Below are positions 31,496-42,284 of a stretch of DNA of 64,000 nucleotides, one piece after another. Location of the stretch: the NCBI RefSeq assembly GCF_008801695.1, contig NZ_VZPF01000012.1, positions 1 through 64,000 on the forward strand, read 5' to 3'. The position numbers and the translations under genes are program-made. The notes under the pieces were generated by a model. The model worked only from the letters and a program-made list of their open reading frames with translations. It ran no database searches and was not told where the DNA came from. Within the stretch, counting starts at the first letter, position 1. Each line of letters opens with the position of its first letter. The DNA comes from Pantoea stewartii subsp. stewartii (GTDB taxonomy: Bacteria > Pseudomonadota > Gammaproteobacteria > Enterobacterales > Enterobacteriaceae).

Positions 31496-32272
31496 TTAAC
31501 TGTCTAATCCGCTGATAAATGAAATAATATGCTGGCAGAAGGCGTCAGGATGAGAAATAAACGGCGCATGTGCGGCTTTGTCTGTCACAACAGAAGGCGA
31601 TGCCGGTAACTGTTGGTCAAGCTGTTGCGCAATGCGACGGGGTACCAGACCATCCAGCGCGCCATAGATGCGCAGAAAAGGCAGCGAAAGCGTGGCAAGC
31701 CTGTCACGTAAATCGCATTCACTCAGAATCTGTAGGCCACCATTCAGCACCGCTACGTCGAGCATCGGCTGTGACAGCACAATGTCTTTCAGCTGGCGTG
31801 CATCTGCGCGGGCGCTTTCCGAGCCCATGGTTTGCAGAGCCAGAAAACGCTCAACGGTACGCTGAAAGTCCTGACTCAGCTGCTGCTGAAAGTTATGTAA
31901 GGTTAAAGGGGCAATCCCAGGCCAGTCATCGCGTGCGGTAAAGCAAGGTGACGAGGCGACGGTAATCAGGGCACGTAATCGTTCGGGGACGCTCAACGCC
32001 AGCTGCGTGGCAACCAGCCCGCCCAGAGACCAGCCCAGTACAGTGGCGCGCGAGGGCAGATGCGGCTCAAGCACCTGTGCCATCGCTTCCTGCGACATTG
32101 CCGGAAATCCCTGGCTGCGGCCATAACCGGGTAAATCCACTAAGTGCAGACGGAAATGCGTGCTGAGTCGCGGCACGATGTTTTGCCACACTTCCGCATT
32201 CAGTCCCCAACCGTGCAGCAGCACAAGATCGTTATCTCCTTCGCCGCAGGTATGCCAGTAAAGTGAGCTCAT
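31496..32272 (-). CDS. bioH: Pimeloyl-[acyl-carrier protein] methyl ester esterase
   Basis: A 258-residue alpha/beta hydrolase that removes the methyl group from pimeloyl-ACP methyl ester, ending the early part of biotin synthesis. The nucleophile elbow is [10 protein letters not shown] (Ser near residue 82), with the catalytic Asp in [11 protein letters not shown] and His in [12 protein letters not shown]. Length and the start [20 protein letters not shown] are close to E. coli BioH (256 residues). It is divergent from gntX across a 38-base gap, as in E. coli. Confidence 0.95.
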   Translation of the reverse strand: MSSLYWHTCGEGDNDLVLLHGWGLNAEVWQNIVPRLSTHFRLHLVDLPGYGRSQGFPAMSQEAMAQVLEPHLPSRATVLGWSLGGLVATQLALSVPERLRALITVASSPCFTARDDWPGIAPLTLHNFQQQLSQDFQRTVERFLALQTMGSESARADARQLKDIVLSQPMLDVAVLNGGLQILSECDLRDRLATLSLPFLRIYGALDGLVPRRIAQQLDQQLPASPSVVTDKAAHAPFISHPDAFCQHIISFISGLDS

Positions 32273-32310
32273 CCGTTATGCTTCCATCATTCATGAATAA
32301 GGAGGCCACT

Positions 32311-32991
32311 ATGCTACCAATGCCCGCCCTGTGTTGGCTATGCCAGTTGCCGCTACGTCTTGCCCGGCACGGCATTTGCTGTGTCTGTCTGCGCCAGTTG
32401 CCCCGCCTGCCCCCGTTATGCCCGGTGTGCGGTCTGCCTGCCGCTTCTGGCAACCTGGCCTGCGGGCGCTGCCTGCGTCACCCGCCGTCCTGGCAGACGT
32501 TAGTCTGCGTCAGCGCCTGGCAGCCCCCGCTCAGCACATGGGTAAACCAGTTAAAATTCTCCGGGACAACCGCACTAAGGGTGATGCTGGCGCGTTTGCT
32601 TTTGTTAAGCTGGTTGAATGCGTACCGTAGCAAACGGACGAGCCGTCCCGATCTGCTGATGTGTGTTCCGCTGCATTCACGACGCTGCTGGTGGCGCGGC
32701 TACAATCAAACGGCCCTGCTGGCCGCCCCCCTGGCTCACTGGCTGGGCTGTGCATTCAGTCCGGCGTTATACCGACGGCGCGCAGGTGCCGTTCAGCATC
32801 ACTTAAGCGCCCGCCAGCGTCGTCGCAACTTGCGAGGAGCATTTCATCTTGAAGCCGATGTCACCGGACGCCATATCGCCCTGATCGATGATGTGGTCAC
32901 CACTGGCAGTACGGTCAAAGAAATCAGCCGGCTGCTCCGGGCGCAAGGCGCAGCCAGCGTGCACATCTGGTGCCTGTGCCGTACCTTGTAG
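32311..32991 (+). CDS. gntX: GntX/ComF-like phosphoribosyltransferase-fold protein
   Basis: A 226-residue ComF-family protein. The N-terminus has a double CxxC zinc-like site (CWLCQLPL, CCVCLRQL, CPVCGLPA, CGRC) and the C-terminus a type I phosphoribosyltransferase motif (HIALIDDVVTTGSTVKEIS). The start MLPMPALCWLCQ follows GGAGGCCACT; an earlier in-frame ATG at 32263 overlaps bioH and has no support. In E. coli the gene is called gntX for its place near gntT and is tied to use of DNA as nutrient. It is intact although the hof locus is broken. Confidence 0.92.
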   Translation: MLPMPALCWLCQLPLRLARHGICCVCLRQLPRLPPLCPVCGLPAASGNLACGRCLRHPPSWQTLVCVSAWQPPLSTWVNQLKFSGTTALRVMLARLLLLSWLNAYRSKRTSRPDLLMCVPLHSRRCWWRGYNQTALLAAPLAHWLGCAFSPALYRRRAGAVQHHLSARQRRRNLRGAFHLEADVTGRHIALIDDVVTTGSTVKEISRLLRAQGAASVHIWCLCRTL

Positions 32992-33049
32992 AGCCCGAAT
33001 GATGGGCGTATTATAACCAACTAAATTAGTCAACTATTGAGCAACTGAC

Positions 33050-33625
33050 ATGATCCGAATTACTGATTCTGCCCAAGAGCATTTTTCAAAACTGCTGTCT
33101 AAACAAGAAGATGGCACCCAGATTCGCGTATTCGTGATTAACCCGGGTACGCCAACGGCCGAATGCGGCGTGTCATACTGCCCACCCGATGCGGTTGAAG
33201 CCACGGATACTGAACTTAAGTTTGAAAAACTGTCCGCGTATGTTGATGAACTGAGCGCGCCCTATCTGGAAGACGCTGAAATTGACTTCGTCACCGATAA
33301 CCAGGGCTCGCAGCTGACGCTGAAGGCGCCTAACGCTAAGATGCGCAAGGTTTCTGACGATGCGCCACTGGTTGAGCGCGTTGAGTACCTGTTACAGGCG
33401 CAGATTAACCCACAGCTGGCCGGACACGGCGGACGCGTTTCGCTGATGGAAATCACCGACGACGGTTTTGCTATCCTGCAGTTTGGTGGCGGCTGTAACG
33501 GCTGTTCGATGATCGACGTTACCCTGAAGGATGGCATTGAGAAAGAGTTGCTGGCAGCCTTCCCGCAGTTGAAAGGCGTGCGCGATATTACTGAGCACCA
33601 GCGTGGCGAGCACTCGTTCTACTGA
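33050..33625 (+). CDS. nfuA: Fe-S biogenesis scaffold/carrier NfuA
   Basis: A 191-residue protein with an N-terminal degenerate A-type carrier domain ([20 protein letters not shown]) and a C-terminal Nfu domain. The cluster-binding motif CNGCSM lies near residue 149-154, in [20 protein letters not shown]. NfuA delivers 4Fe-4S clusters under oxidative or iron stress. Length equals E. coli NfuA. Confidence 0.96.
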   Translation: MIRITDSAQEHFSKLLSKQEDGTQIRVFVINPGTPTAECGVSYCPPDAVEATDTELKFEKLSAYVDELSAPYLEDAEIDFVTDNQGSQLTLKAPNAKMRKVSDDAPLVERVEYLLQAQINPQLAGHGGRVSLMEITDDGFAILQFGGGCNGCSMIDVTLKDGIEKELLAAFPQLKGVRDITEHQRGEHSFY

Positions 33626-33630
33626 TGTTT

Positions 33631-33657
33631 ACGCGCGACAGCCCGGCTGTCGCGCGT
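33631..33657. terminator. Bidirectional hairpin between nfuA and malQ
   Basis: ACGCGCGACAG at 33631-33641 pairs perfectly with CTGTCGCGCGT at 33647-33657. It lies between two convergent genes. No long T run follows on either strand. Confidence 0.65.
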
Positions 33658-33662
33658 TCCCG

Positions 33663-35735
33663 TTATCCCGCCTTTCGCCGTTTAGTCACGGTTTTCAGTA
33701 GCTTATTGACGTCATCATCGGCAAAGATGCTTTCCAGTGGCTGCACCAGCTTGCGGCGCCAGTTGGGATATTTATCGACGGTGCCCGGCACGTTAACCGG
33801 CGTGGTCATGCCCAGCCAGTCCTCAGGCTGCAACCCAAGCAGTGCACTGTTAGTATCCGCCAGAAAGCGGTGAACAGACTGATTCAGACCGGGCGTCATC
33901 GCGAGCGACGCCGCCTGTTTTGCGCTCCGTGCCGGCACCGCGCCCGCTTTATGTAGTGCATCGAGCAGCGCCTGCTTTTGCTTCAGTCGCTGCTGCTGCA
34001 GGTTGAGGACAGTTTTTTTATCGGGATAAAGCCCAAGCTCCTCGCCAAGCTGCAAATCGCCGCCACTCCAGAACCCTGTCAATGTAGGCAGATCATGCGT
34101 GCTGGCGCTGGCGATTGACTGCCGTGGATAGGCCCGGGGCGCGCGATACTGGCCCTGCCTGCCCTGTTCAAACCACAACACTTTCCACGAAAAGACGCCA
34201 CTGTCGCGCAGCAGACTGACAATCTCTTCAGGCACGGTACCTAAATCCTCGCCGATCACCATACAGCCCTGTCGGTGGCTTTCCAGCGCCAGAATACCTA
34301 ACAGATCGTGAACCGGATAAGCCACATATGCCCCTTTATCCGCCGTTTCACCCGCCGGTACCCACCAGAGGCGCAGAAGCGCCATTACGTGGTCGATACG
34401 TAGCGCGCCGCAGTCACGCATATTCGCACGCAGGATGTCGATAAAGGGCTGATAACCTCTGGCCTGCAGAACATGGGGATCCATCGGCGGCAGCCCCCAG
34501 TTTTGGCCCAGCGGACCAAGTCGATCGGGCGGCGCGCCGATGGACGCTTTCAGCCGGTAGAGCTCGGGATCGTGCCAGGTTTCAGCGCTGCCTTCTGCTA
34601 CGCCGACGGCCAGATCGCGGTACAGGCCGACACTCATACCCAGCGCCTGACTGCGCGCCCAGCACTGCGAAAACTGCTGCTGCGCCAGCCACTGCAACCA
34701 CTGCCAGAAAGCAATCTACTCGCCGTGCTGTTCGCACCAGTTCTGCACCTCCGCGGAGCGGCAGTCACGCCAGCTTTCGGACCAGGCAGGCCACCCTGTC
34801 AGCGCGGAGCCTTCACGCTGCATGTCTGCCTGCAGACCGTCATAAACGGCCTGATAGCGCAAACTGTCGCCCCCTTGCTGGATAAATTCGGCAAAGCGTT
34901 GTTTCTGCTCATCTTCCGCACGCCGGGCCTGGAACTGAGTCCAGCTATGGCGCAACGCCGTCAGCTTCAGCGCCATCACTGCATCGTAATCCACCCACTC
35001 ACTTTCCCGGGCCTTGCTGAGTGCTTTTTGGGTTTTCGCGCTTTTCCACCACTTTTGCGCCGCGCGGCTCTGCTGGAAATCCTCTACCTGTGCCACATCA
35101 ATATAGATGATGTTTAACCAGCGACGGGACGACGGACTGTAAGGGCTGGCAAAAGCGGAGCTTGCCGGATAGAGCGCGTGCAGGGGATTCAGGCCGACAA
35201 AATCACCACCGCGCGCGGCAAGCTGCTCCAGCAAATATTCCAGATCGCCAAAATCACCAATGCCCCAGTTTGTTGCTGAACGCACGGTATAAAGCTGAAC
35301 CAGCGCGCCCCAGCGTTTCTCTCCGGCACGCAAGGCCGGGGGCAGATAACAGCGGCGCGGCGCGACGATCACTCTCGTCTGCCACGTACGCTTGCCCTTG
35401 CTCAGGGTAAGCTGGTGATAACCCTGCCCCAGAGGAGAAGGCAGCGTAAAGGGCGCACCACCTTCGAGTGTTCCGCTAAAAGTTTTGCCTTTCTCTGTCT
35501 GCAACTGCCAGCTTATGCGACCGTCAATCTGTGGCGCCAGCATACGTTGGCGATTACCGCTGAAGACCACAACAGGCGGCAGCGGTGATTTGCTGGCTTT
35601 CTGCGGGTTTTCCATCACGGCGAGCAAGGCACGCTTTGTCTCATCACTGATCGCTTCCGGTTCACCGTTCGCATTGAAGTACGTCAGCGCTATTCCTGCC
35701 GCCAGTGCGGCTTTATCAAGTGAAGTGGATGTCAT
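33663..35735 (-). pseudogene. malQ: malQ 4-alpha-glucanotransferase, amber stop at codon 340
   Basis: Amylomaltase rebuilds long maltodextrins from short ones. The frame starts MTSTSLDKAALAAGIALTYF and stays open until TAG at 34718-34716, in CEQHGE*IAFWQWLQWLAQQ. Downstream it continues in the same frame to VTKRRKAG, with the catalytic GALRIDHVMALLRLWW and IGEDLGTVPEEI. The full frame is 691 codons, the size of E. coli MalQ. A CAG-to-TAG change is the simplest origin. The truncated product lacks both catalytic residues, so amylomaltase activity should be lost. It lies 9 bases after malP in the malPQ operon. Confidence 0.93.
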
Positions 35736-35744
35736 CGCAATTCC

Positions 35745-38138
35745 TTAGCGTTGCGCCTGCCAGATGCGCTGTTGGTAGTCCCGAATCGAACGATCCGAAC
35801 TAAAAAACCCGGCTCGTGCCGTATTGAGAATGGCGGCGCGCGTCCAGGCTTCCTGATCGCGCCATAACGCCTCAACGCGTTTTTGCGCATCGACGTAAGC
35901 CTGATAATCCGCCAGCACCAGCCAGGGATCGCCATTTTTTGTCAGACTCTCCAACATTAGGTCGAATGCATGCTTATCGCCATTACTGAACTTCCCTTTT
36001 TTCAGAGACGTCAGTAATTCATCCAGCTCTTTGTTATGCTTGCGGATCTTTTGCGGCTTGTAACCTGCCGCTTTAAGCGCCTTAACCTCATCCACGGTAT
36101 GGCCGAAAATAAAGATGTTCTCTTCGCCGACCTGTTCGGCGATTTCTACATTCGCCCCATCCAGCGTACCAATAGTGAGTGCGCCATTTAATGCCAGCTT
36201 CATGTTGCCTGTGCCTGAGGCTTCGTGGCCCGCTGTGGAGATCTGCTCCGACAGATCGGCAGCAGGGATCAGGTATTCGGCTGCCGTAATGCGGTAATCC
36301 GGCATAAAGACGACTTTGAGTTTGTCGCCAACAAGCGGGTCGTTATTCACCACGTCTGCCACCTTGTTGATGGCATAGATAATGTTTTTTGCCAGGTAGG
36401 CTTTGGCACCAAAGAGAAACACGCGGGGAATCATGCTGGCATCATCGGGATTATCGCGAACGCGTTTATAGCAGTGCAGAATATGCAACAGGCCTAAATG
36501 CTGACGCTTATACTCATGCAGTCGCTTGATCTGCACATCAAAGATCGCTTCTGGATTAACAAGGATGCCGGTGCGCTGCGCAATGTAGGTAGCCAGACGC
36601 GCTTTGTTATGGCGCTTAACCGCACGGAAGCGCTCACGGAAGGCAGGATCATCCGCACAGGGCTCCAGGCCCTGTAAGGCCGTCAGATTACTGACCCATT
36701 CGCATTGAAGCGTGTCGTCAATCAGGCTCGACAGGGCGGGATTACACTGCTTAATCCAGCGGCGCGGCGTGATGCCGTTCGTGACATTGTGGAATTTTTG
36801 CGGCCAAAGCTGATGGTACTCGAGGAAAAGATCGGTCACGACCAGGCCGGAATGCAGGGCCGCCACGCCATTCACTGCAAAACCGCTCACCACGCACAGG
36901 TTTGCCATGCGCACCTGACCATCGGCCACCACTGCCAGCTTCTTCCATATCGCTTTATCACCTGGCCAGCGCTGTTTAACCTGCTGTTTCAGGCGGCGAT
37001 TGATCTCTTTGATAATGACCATATGACGCGGCAGCACACTGCGCATCAGCTTTTCATCCCAGCGTTCCAGCGCTTCAGGCATTAAGGTGTGATTGGTATA
37101 GGCAAACACGCGGCTGGTGATATGCCACGCCTCATCCCAACTCAGCTGATGCGCATCCAGCAATACACGCAGCATTTCCGGTATAGCGATAGTGGGATGC
37201 GTATCGTTTAGCTGGATCACTTCATGGTCTGGCAGGGCATGGATACTGCGCCCTGCCTGATGATGACGTCGCAAAATATCCGCCACTGCGCAGGCACACT
37301 GAAAATATTGCTGCATCAGGCGCAGGCGTTTTCCCTGTGGGTGATTATCGTTGGGATAAAGCACTTTGGTCAGGCTGGCGGCATCAATCCCCTGCTGTTC
37401 AGCCTGTAAAGGCTTACCATCGTTAAACAGCGTCAGGTCAAAAGGATGTTCGCTGGTGGCTTTCCACAGCCGTAACGGCAGCGTCACCCCGTTACGGTAT
37501 CCCGTGATCGGCAGATCCCAGGCTTCCCCGCGAAGATAAAGGGCAGGTACCCATTCCAGGCGACCTTCATCGCGCTTGATCACTTTTCCACCCAGCCCGA
37601 CACGCACATCCAGCGCTGCGTTATGGCGAAACCAGGGATAGGTGTCGCGTTCCCAGTCATCCGGTTCTTCAACCTGTTTGCCCTCTGCGAAGCGCTGGCG
37701 GAACAGGCCATATTGATAATTCAGCCCATGTCCGGTTGCAGGTTGGCCTGCCGTCGCCATGGCGTCCATGTAACAGGCCGCCAGCCTTCCCAGGCCGCCG
37801 TTACCTAAGGCTGGATCGACTTCTTCTTCCAGCAGTTCGCTCAGCTCAACCTGATGTTCAGCCAGCAGGGCTTTTACCTCATCAAACCAGCCCAGATTAA
37901 GCAGGTTATTGCCCGTAAGACGTCCCAGCAGAAATTCCATCGACAGATAGTTCACATGACGTTGTGGCGAGAGGGATCGGGCGGTGGGCTGCACACTGAT
38001 CACATCATTCACTGCGGCACTGAGTGCCTGCCACCACTGATGCGGCGTCATTTGCCTGGCGGAGGTGTAGCCAAGATGTTGCCATTGGCGGGTTAATGCA
38101 GCCTGAAAGCGGGATTTATTGAATTTCTGCTGTGGCAT
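35745..38138 (-). CDS. malP: Maltodextrin phosphorylase
   Basis: A 797-residue GT35 phosphorylase, the same length as E. coli MalP, releasing glucose 1-phosphate from maltodextrins. I start it at [20 protein letters not shown] behind AAAGGGAGTG; upstream in-frame codons are not conserved. The pyridoxal phosphate site is in [20 protein letters not shown] (Lys). It resembles MalP more than GlgP, having MalP-type [16 protein letters not shown]. The frame is fully open, unlike malQ beside it and the paralogue glgP, so it may be the only working alpha-glucan phosphorylase. The activator gene malT, which sits upstream in E. coli, is missing here. Confidence 0.95.
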   Translation of the reverse strand: MPQQKFNKSRFQAALTRQWQHLGYTSARQMTPHQWWQALSAAVNDVISVQPTARSLSPQRHVNYLSMEFLLGRLTGNNLLNLGWFDEVKALLAEHQVELSELLEEEVDPALGNGGLGRLAACYMDAMATAGQPATGHGLNYQYGLFRQRFAEGKQVEEPDDWERDTYPWFRHNAALDVRVGLGGKVIKRDEGRLEWVPALYLRGEAWDLPITGYRNGVTLPLRLWKATSEHPFDLTLFNDGKPLQAEQQGIDAASLTKVLYPNDNHPQGKRLRLMQQYFQCACAVADILRRHHQAGRSIHALPDHEVIQLNDTHPTIAIPEMLRVLLDAHQLSWDEAWHITSRVFAYTNHTLMPEALERWDEKLMRSVLPRHMVIIKEINRRLKQQVKQRWPGDKAIWKKLAVVADGQVRMANLCVVSGFAVNGVAALHSGLVVTDLFLEYHQLWPQKFHNVTNGITPRRWIKQCNPALSSLIDDTLQCEWVSNLTALQGLEPCADDPAFRERFRAVKRHNKARLATYIAQRTGILVNPEAIFDVQIKRLHEYKRQHLGLLHILHCYKRVRDNPDDASMIPRVFLFGAKAYLAKNIIYAINKVADVVNNDPLVGDKLKVVFMPDYRITAAEYLIPAADLSEQISTAGHEASGTGNMKLALNGALTIGTLDGANVEIAEQVGEENIFIFGHTVDEVKALKAAGYKPQKIRKHNKELDELLTSLKKGKFSNGDKHAFDLMLESLTKNGDPWLVLADYQAYVDAQKRVEALWRDQEAWTRAAILNTARAGFFSSDRSIRDYQQRIWQAQR

Positions 38139-38256
38139 ATCACTCCCTTTGTATCCATATGGGTAAGGTAAACATGGCATGCGCATGGGCCGGCAACATG
38201 GCCAGCGACCGTTTTAATTAAATACGTGAGTGCGGGAAAAAGCGACAGACTGAGGT

Positions 38257-38282
38257 AAAAAACGCCAGTTTACTCACTGGCG
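38257..38282 (-). terminator. Rho-independent terminator of glpEGR
   Basis: On the minus strand CGCCAGT pairs with ACTGGCG (38263-38269 with 38276-38282), followed by six T bases. It lies 8 bases after the glpR stop codon and separates glpR from malP. Confidence 0.85.
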
Positions 38283-38290
38283 GGCAGGAA

Positions 38291-39049
38291 TTAGCAAAGT
38301 TCGAGGTGAACGTCGTGCTGCTCAATCACCTTCATGACGCTGGCGGGCGGCATTTTATCGGTATAAAGATAATCAAGCTGGCTCATATTGCCCAGGTTGA
38401 CCATGGCATTACGTCCAAATTTCGAGTGATCCACAACCAGCATGACACAGCGTGAGTTCTCGATGATGGCGCGCTTGGTGCGCACCTCGTGGTAGTCGAA
38501 CTCCAGCAGTGATCCGTCCATATCAATGCCGCTAATCCCGAGGATGCCGTAATCAAGGCGAAACTGTGAAATAAAGTCCAGCGTCGCTTCGCCCATGACA
38601 GCGCCGTCACGGGTACGTACTTCGCCACCCGCAATAATGACTCTGAAGTCCGGTTTGCCCATCAACAACATGGCTACGTTCAGGTTGTTCGTCACCACGC
38701 GCAGATCGCTGTGGCCCAGCAGCGCATGCGCCACCGCTTCCGGCGTGGTGCCGATATCAATAAACAGCGTTGCGCCGTCGGGAATCTGGCTGGCAACGCG
38801 CTGGGCAATGCGCGCTTTTTCGGCCGACCACATCATTTTACGGTCCTGCCAGGCGGTGTTCTCCGAGCTGGAGGGCAAAGCCGCCCCACCGTGGTGCCGT
38901 TGAATTTTATTTTGATCGGCAAGGTCGTTTAAATCACGACGAATCGTTTGTGGGCTGACTTCAAAATGGTCGACCAGCTCCTCAGTACTGACATATCCCT
39001 GACGCCGAACCAGATCAATAATGGCGTCATGACGTTGCGTCTGCTTCAC
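38291..39049 (-). CDS. glpR: Glycerol-3-phosphate regulon repressor
   Basis: A 252-residue DeoR-family repressor that releases DNA on binding glycerol 3-phosphate. The N-terminal helix-turn-helix is IIDLVRRQGYVSTEELVDHF and EVSPQTIRRDLNDL; the C-terminal DeoRC sensor domain contains IDIGTTPEAVAHAL and GISGIDMDGSLLEFDYHEV. Length equals E. coli GlpR. It is last in the leftward glpE-glpG-glpR series, and its operator is found upstream of glpD. Confidence 0.96.
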   Translation of the reverse strand: MKQTQRHDAIIDLVRRQGYVSTEELVDHFEVSPQTIRRDLNDLADQNKIQRHHGGAALPSSSENTAWQDRKMMWSAEKARIAQRVASQIPDGATLFIDIGTTPEAVAHALLGHSDLRVVTNNLNVAMLLMGKPDFRVIIAGGEVRTRDGAVMGEATLDFISQFRLDYGILGISGIDMDGSLLEFDYHEVRTKRAIIENSRCVMLVVDHSKFGRNAMVNLGNMSQLDYLYTDKMPPASVMKVIEQHDVHLELC

Positions 39050-39088
39050 ATTCCTCTCCTGTTTCGGGCTTATTCTTCTTCGTTGTGA

Positions 39089-39907
39089 CTAGCGTTTTTT
39101 CTTGCGCGTATCAACAAATGCCATCGCCAGGCCAACCAGTAGCCCACCCACGTGCGCGGCATTGGCGATGGCCAGACCAAAGGCCCCAAACCAGCCGACC
39201 ACCAGCCAGACGAGGGCAAATCCGATTAACCCGCGCTCCAGACAGATACCACTCTCAGGATCGCGTTCGCCACGCAGCCAGCAATATCCCATTAATGCAT
39301 AGACCACGCCGGACAGACCACCAAACCAGATGCCGCTGAACTTTGCCTGCAGCCAGCCACTGAGCAGGGCGGAGATCAGTAAAATGACAAAAAGTTTGCC
39401 GCTGCCTAACCGTTTTTCTACCGCTCCGCCGAGATACCACCACCACATCAGGTTAAACAGGATATGCAGCAGCGAAAAATGCAGCAACGCATGACTAAAC
39501 CAGCGCCAGACCTCAAAGTGCTGATCGGCATCGGGCCAGGCTAACCAGTACATTACGGTGCGATCGCCCAGCACCTGCATCAGAATAAAGACGGCGATAC
39601 AGGCCAGCATCACGACGGTCGTCAATGGTCCGGCCCGCTCACGTATGTTTGCCCAGATGTTGCTGCGCTCATAGCGCAGGCCGCTGTCGGTTTTACCACT
39701 TTGCCAGCTCGCTGCCTGGTAGCGCGGATGATTGGGATCGCGCACGAACGCCTGAAGTTCGTTTTCGACCATTGAAAGCTGACTTTCATCATCCAGCACA
39801 ATGACATAGTGACTTTCATGCTCAATACGCAATTTCACGCCACGCGTCGCCATGTAGTCAACAAAAGCCTGCGCCATGCGCGGCTGATTAAATTGGGTAA
39901 TGCGCAT
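39089..39907 (-). CDS. glpG: Rhomboid intramembrane serine protease GlpG
   Basis: A 272-residue inner-membrane protease with an N-terminal cytoplasmic domain ([20 protein letters not shown]) and six membrane segments. The catalytic serine is in [15 protein letters not shown] (about residue 199) and the catalytic histidine in [13 protein letters not shown]. Length is close to E. coli GlpG (276). It lies between glpE and glpR as in E. coli. Confidence 0.95.
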   Translation of the reverse strand: MRITQFNQPRMAQAFVDYMATRGVKLRIEHESHYVIVLDDESQLSMVENELQAFVRDPNHPRYQAASWQSGKTDSGLRYERSNIWANIRERAGPLTTVVMLACIAVFILMQVLGDRTVMYWLAWPDADQHFEVWRWFSHALLHFSLLHILFNLMWWWYLGGAVEKRLGSGKLFVILLISALLSGWLQAKFSGIWFGGLSGVVYALMGYCWLRGERDPESGICLERGLIGFALVWLVVGWFGAFGLAIANAAHVGGLLVGLAMAFVDTRKKKR

Positions 39908-39936
39908 TACTCACTCTCCGTGTTACGCCCGCTTAT

Positions 39937-40263
39937 TTATTCAGCGCCGCTGGCAACCTGTTGAGGAAAGGCGGCGCGCCAGGCGTCAAATCCGCCATCT
40001 ATACTGTAAGCCGTGGCAAATCCCTGACCATGCAGATAGTCCGCCGCGCCCTTACTGCTGTTGCCGTGATAGCACATCACCAGTACAGGCAGGCTCATGT
40101 CAGTGGTGCTGATGAAATCATTGAGGTTGCTGTTCGACAAATGCAAGGCGCCGCGGGCATGGCCGAGTGCAAAACTTTGCGCATCGCGAATATCCACCAG
40201 CACTGCGCCCTGCTCAAGATGCGCCTGCGCCTGGTGAACATCGATACATTGGTAGGTTTCCAT
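39937..40263 (-). CDS. glpE: Thiosulfate sulfurtransferase GlpE
   Basis: A 108-residue single-domain rhodanese. The active-site cysteine lies in VMCYHGNSSKGAADYL (about residue 65), the standard GlpE loop. I start it at METYQCIDVHQAQAHLEQGA; an ATG five codons upstream is less family-like. It is the first gene of glpEGR and divergent from glpD across 231 bases. Confidence 0.93.
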   Translation of the reverse strand: METYQCIDVHQAQAHLEQGAVLVDIRDAQSFALGHARGALHLSNSNLNDFISTTDMSLPVLVMCYHGNSSKGAADYLHGQGFATAYSIDGGFDAWRAAFPQQVASGAE

Positions 40264-40442
40264 GGTGTCTCTCATCATGTTTCATCATCAAAATGACAGC
40301 TAGTGTAACCCGATAATCCTCGGCAATAACCTCACAATAATTGTGGCTACTCACCTTTCCGCACACATAATGTTATCCATATCACGCAAAATTGTTTTTA
40401 AGCGGTTAAATACTGGCATCAATGTTGGTTTGCGATTATGAT

Positions 40443-40462
40443 TATGCTCGAAAACAAACATA
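40443..40462 (+). promoter_or_regulatory. GlpR operator upstream of glpD
   Basis: TATGCTCGAAAACAAACATA matches the known GlpR operator consensus WATGTTCGWTAWCGAACATW at most positions. It ends 32 bases before the glpD start. A second, half-conserved site follows: CGAACATC at 40476-40483 fits the right half, while the left half is poor. glpR itself is intact in this window. Confidence 0.75.
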
Positions 40463-40494
40463 AGTGAACTATTCCGAACATCGGAGGAGACAAC

Positions 40495-42000
40495 GTGGAA
40501 ACCAAAGACCTGATCGTTATCGGCGGCGGCATCAACGGTGCTGGCATCGCAGCAGACGCTGCAGGACGCGGACTGTCGGTGTTAATGCTAGAGGCGCGGG
40601 ACCTGGCTTGCGCGACCTCTTCCGCCAGTTCAAAACTGATTCATGGTGGCCTGCGCTACCTTGAACATTATGAGTTTCGTCTGGTAAGTGAAGCGCTGGC
40701 TGAGCGCGAAGTGCTGCTAAAAATGGCACCGCATATCGCGTTCCCGATGCGTTTCCGCCTGCCGCACCGTCCGCATCTGCGCCCGGCCTGGATGATTCGC
40801 ACCGGTCTGTTCATGTATGACCACCTGGGCAAACGCACCAGCCTGCCGGGCAGTAAAAGCCTGACCTTTGGGCCGGATTCGGCGCTGAAGCCTGAAATTA
40901 AACGTGGTTTCGAGTATTCCGACTGCTGGGTCGATGATGCCCGTATGGTCGTCCTCAATGCGCAGGAAGTGGTTAAGCATGGCGGTGAAGTGCGCACCCG
41001 TACCCGCGTTACCCGCGCGTGGCGTGAAAATGGCCTGTGGATGGTCGAAGCAGAAGACATTGACAGCGGCAAAACCTTAACCTGGCAGGCTAAAGGTCTG
41101 GTCAACGCAGCCGGCCCCTGGGTTAAGCAATTCTTTGACGACGGGCTGGCGCTGAAGTCGCCTTACGGTATCCGCCTGATTAAAGGCAGCCATATCGTGG
41201 TGCCACGCGTTCACAACGAGAAGCAGGCTTATATCCTGCAAAACGAAGATAACCGCATTGTGTTTGTCATTCCGTGGATGGACGAGTTTTCCATCATCGG
41301 CACAACCGACGTGGAATACAAAGGCGATCCGAAAAATGTCGCTATTGACGACAACGAAATCGACTACATCCTGAAAGTGTACAACAGCCACTTTAAAAAG
41401 CAGTTAACGCCTGACGATATCGTCTGGACCTATTCCGGCGTGCGCCCGCTGTGTGATGATGAATCGGATTCTCCGCAGGCCATCACCCGTGACTACACGC
41501 TGGACGTTCGTGATGAAAACGGTAAAACGCCATTACTGTCGGTCTTTGGCGGTAAATTAACGACCTATCGCAAGCTGGCTGAGCATGCGATGGAGAAACT
41601 GGCGAAGTATTATCCCAAGGCTGGCCCGGCCTGGACGAAGAACTGCGTATTGCCCGGCGGTAATATCTCTGGCACCAGTGATGACTACGCTGCCAGCCTG
41701 CGCCGCCGTTATCCGTTTATTACTGAAAACATGGCGCGCCACTATTCCCGCACTTACGGCAGCAACACGGAACTGCTGCTCAACGATGCAACGTCGCTGG
41801 AAGATCTGGGTGAGAACTTTGGCCACGAGTTTTATGAGGCCGAACTGCGTTACCTTGTTCAGCATGAATGGGTGCGTGAAGTCGACGACGCTATCTGGCG
41901 CCGCACCAAGCAAGGTATGTGGCTCAACGAAGCCCAGCAGGCCCGTATCGCTGAGTGGCTGGCGGAGAAGGCCAAGCCGACGCTGTCGCTGGCCTCGTAA
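40495..42000 (+). CDS. glpD: Aerobic glycerol-3-phosphate dehydrogenase
   Basis: A 501-residue FAD flavoenzyme at the inner membrane that oxidises glycerol 3-phosphate to dihydroxyacetone phosphate and passes electrons to quinone. It starts with GTG behind GGAGGAGACAAC and reads METKDLIVIGGGINGAGIAA, with the FAD-binding GGGINGAG at residues 10-17. Conserved blocks include SSKLIHGGLRYLEHYEFRLV and YSGVRPLCDDESDSPQAITR. Length equals E. coli GlpD. Regulation by GlpR is supported by the operator just upstream. Confidence 0.97.
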   Translation: METKDLIVIGGGINGAGIAADAAGRGLSVLMLEARDLACATSSASSKLIHGGLRYLEHYEFRLVSEALAEREVLLKMAPHIAFPMRFRLPHRPHLRPAWMIRTGLFMYDHLGKRTSLPGSKSLTFGPDSALKPEIKRGFEYSDCWVDDARMVVLNAQEVVKHGGEVRTRTRVTRAWRENGLWMVEAEDIDSGKTLTWQAKGLVNAAGPWVKQFFDDGLALKSPYGIRLIKGSHIVVPRVHNEKQAYILQNEDNRIVFVIPWMDEFSIIGTTDVEYKGDPKNVAIDDNEIDYILKVYNSHFKKQLTPDDIVWTYSGVRPLCDDESDSPQAITRDYTLDVRDENGKTPLLSVFGGKLTTYRKLAEHAMEKLAKYYPKAGPAWTKNCVLPGGNISGTSDDYAASLRRRYPFITENMARHYSRTYGSNTELLLNDATSLEDLGENFGHEFYEAELRYLVQHEWVREVDDAIWRRTKQGMWLNEAQQARIAEWLAEKAKPTLSLAS

Positions 42001-42022
42001 CAGCGCGTCAGCGTTGAGCGTG

Positions 42023-42061
42023 CGGCACAACAGGTTACGGCCTGTTGTGCCGTTTTTTTTT
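42023..42061 (+). terminator. Rho-independent terminator of glpD
   Basis: CGGCACAACAGG at 42023-42034 pairs with CCTGTTGTGCCG at 42041-42052, followed by nine T bases. It begins 23 bases after the glpD stop codon. Confidence 0.93.
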
Positions 42062-42093
42062 GCCTGCGCGGCTGGGCAGTGGTGGGAAAGCGG

Positions 42094-42164
42094 CTGATGA
42101 AACGCTGAGAGGGTTTCGCTCGCCAGACGGCCTGGAGTTTCAGCCAGCCCGATGCGGGCGACCG
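42094..42164. repeat. 71-bp direct repeat, copy 1 (glpD-glgP region)
   Basis: A 71-base unit from CTGATGAAACGCTGAGAG to GCGGGCGACCG. A second copy of the same length lies at 42285-42355, 120 bases away, and differs at only four positions by eye. It is GC-rich, lacks a plausible frame, and looks like a dispersed intergenic repeat. Confidence 0.85.
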
Positions 42165-42284
42165 CCCAACTCCCCCGCTTTGAGATTTACGCCCGCTCAG
42201 GCGTTTTTATTGCTTTGGATACCGATAATTGATGCTTGTGCGAGAAGTCTTTTCAGGCACTGAGAAGGTTTGAGTCGCTGACAT

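Noticed and set aside
40463-40483. Second full GlpR operator before glpD
   Set aside because: Only the right half fits the consensus; the left half mismatches at several positions, so I mention it only as a possible weak half-site.
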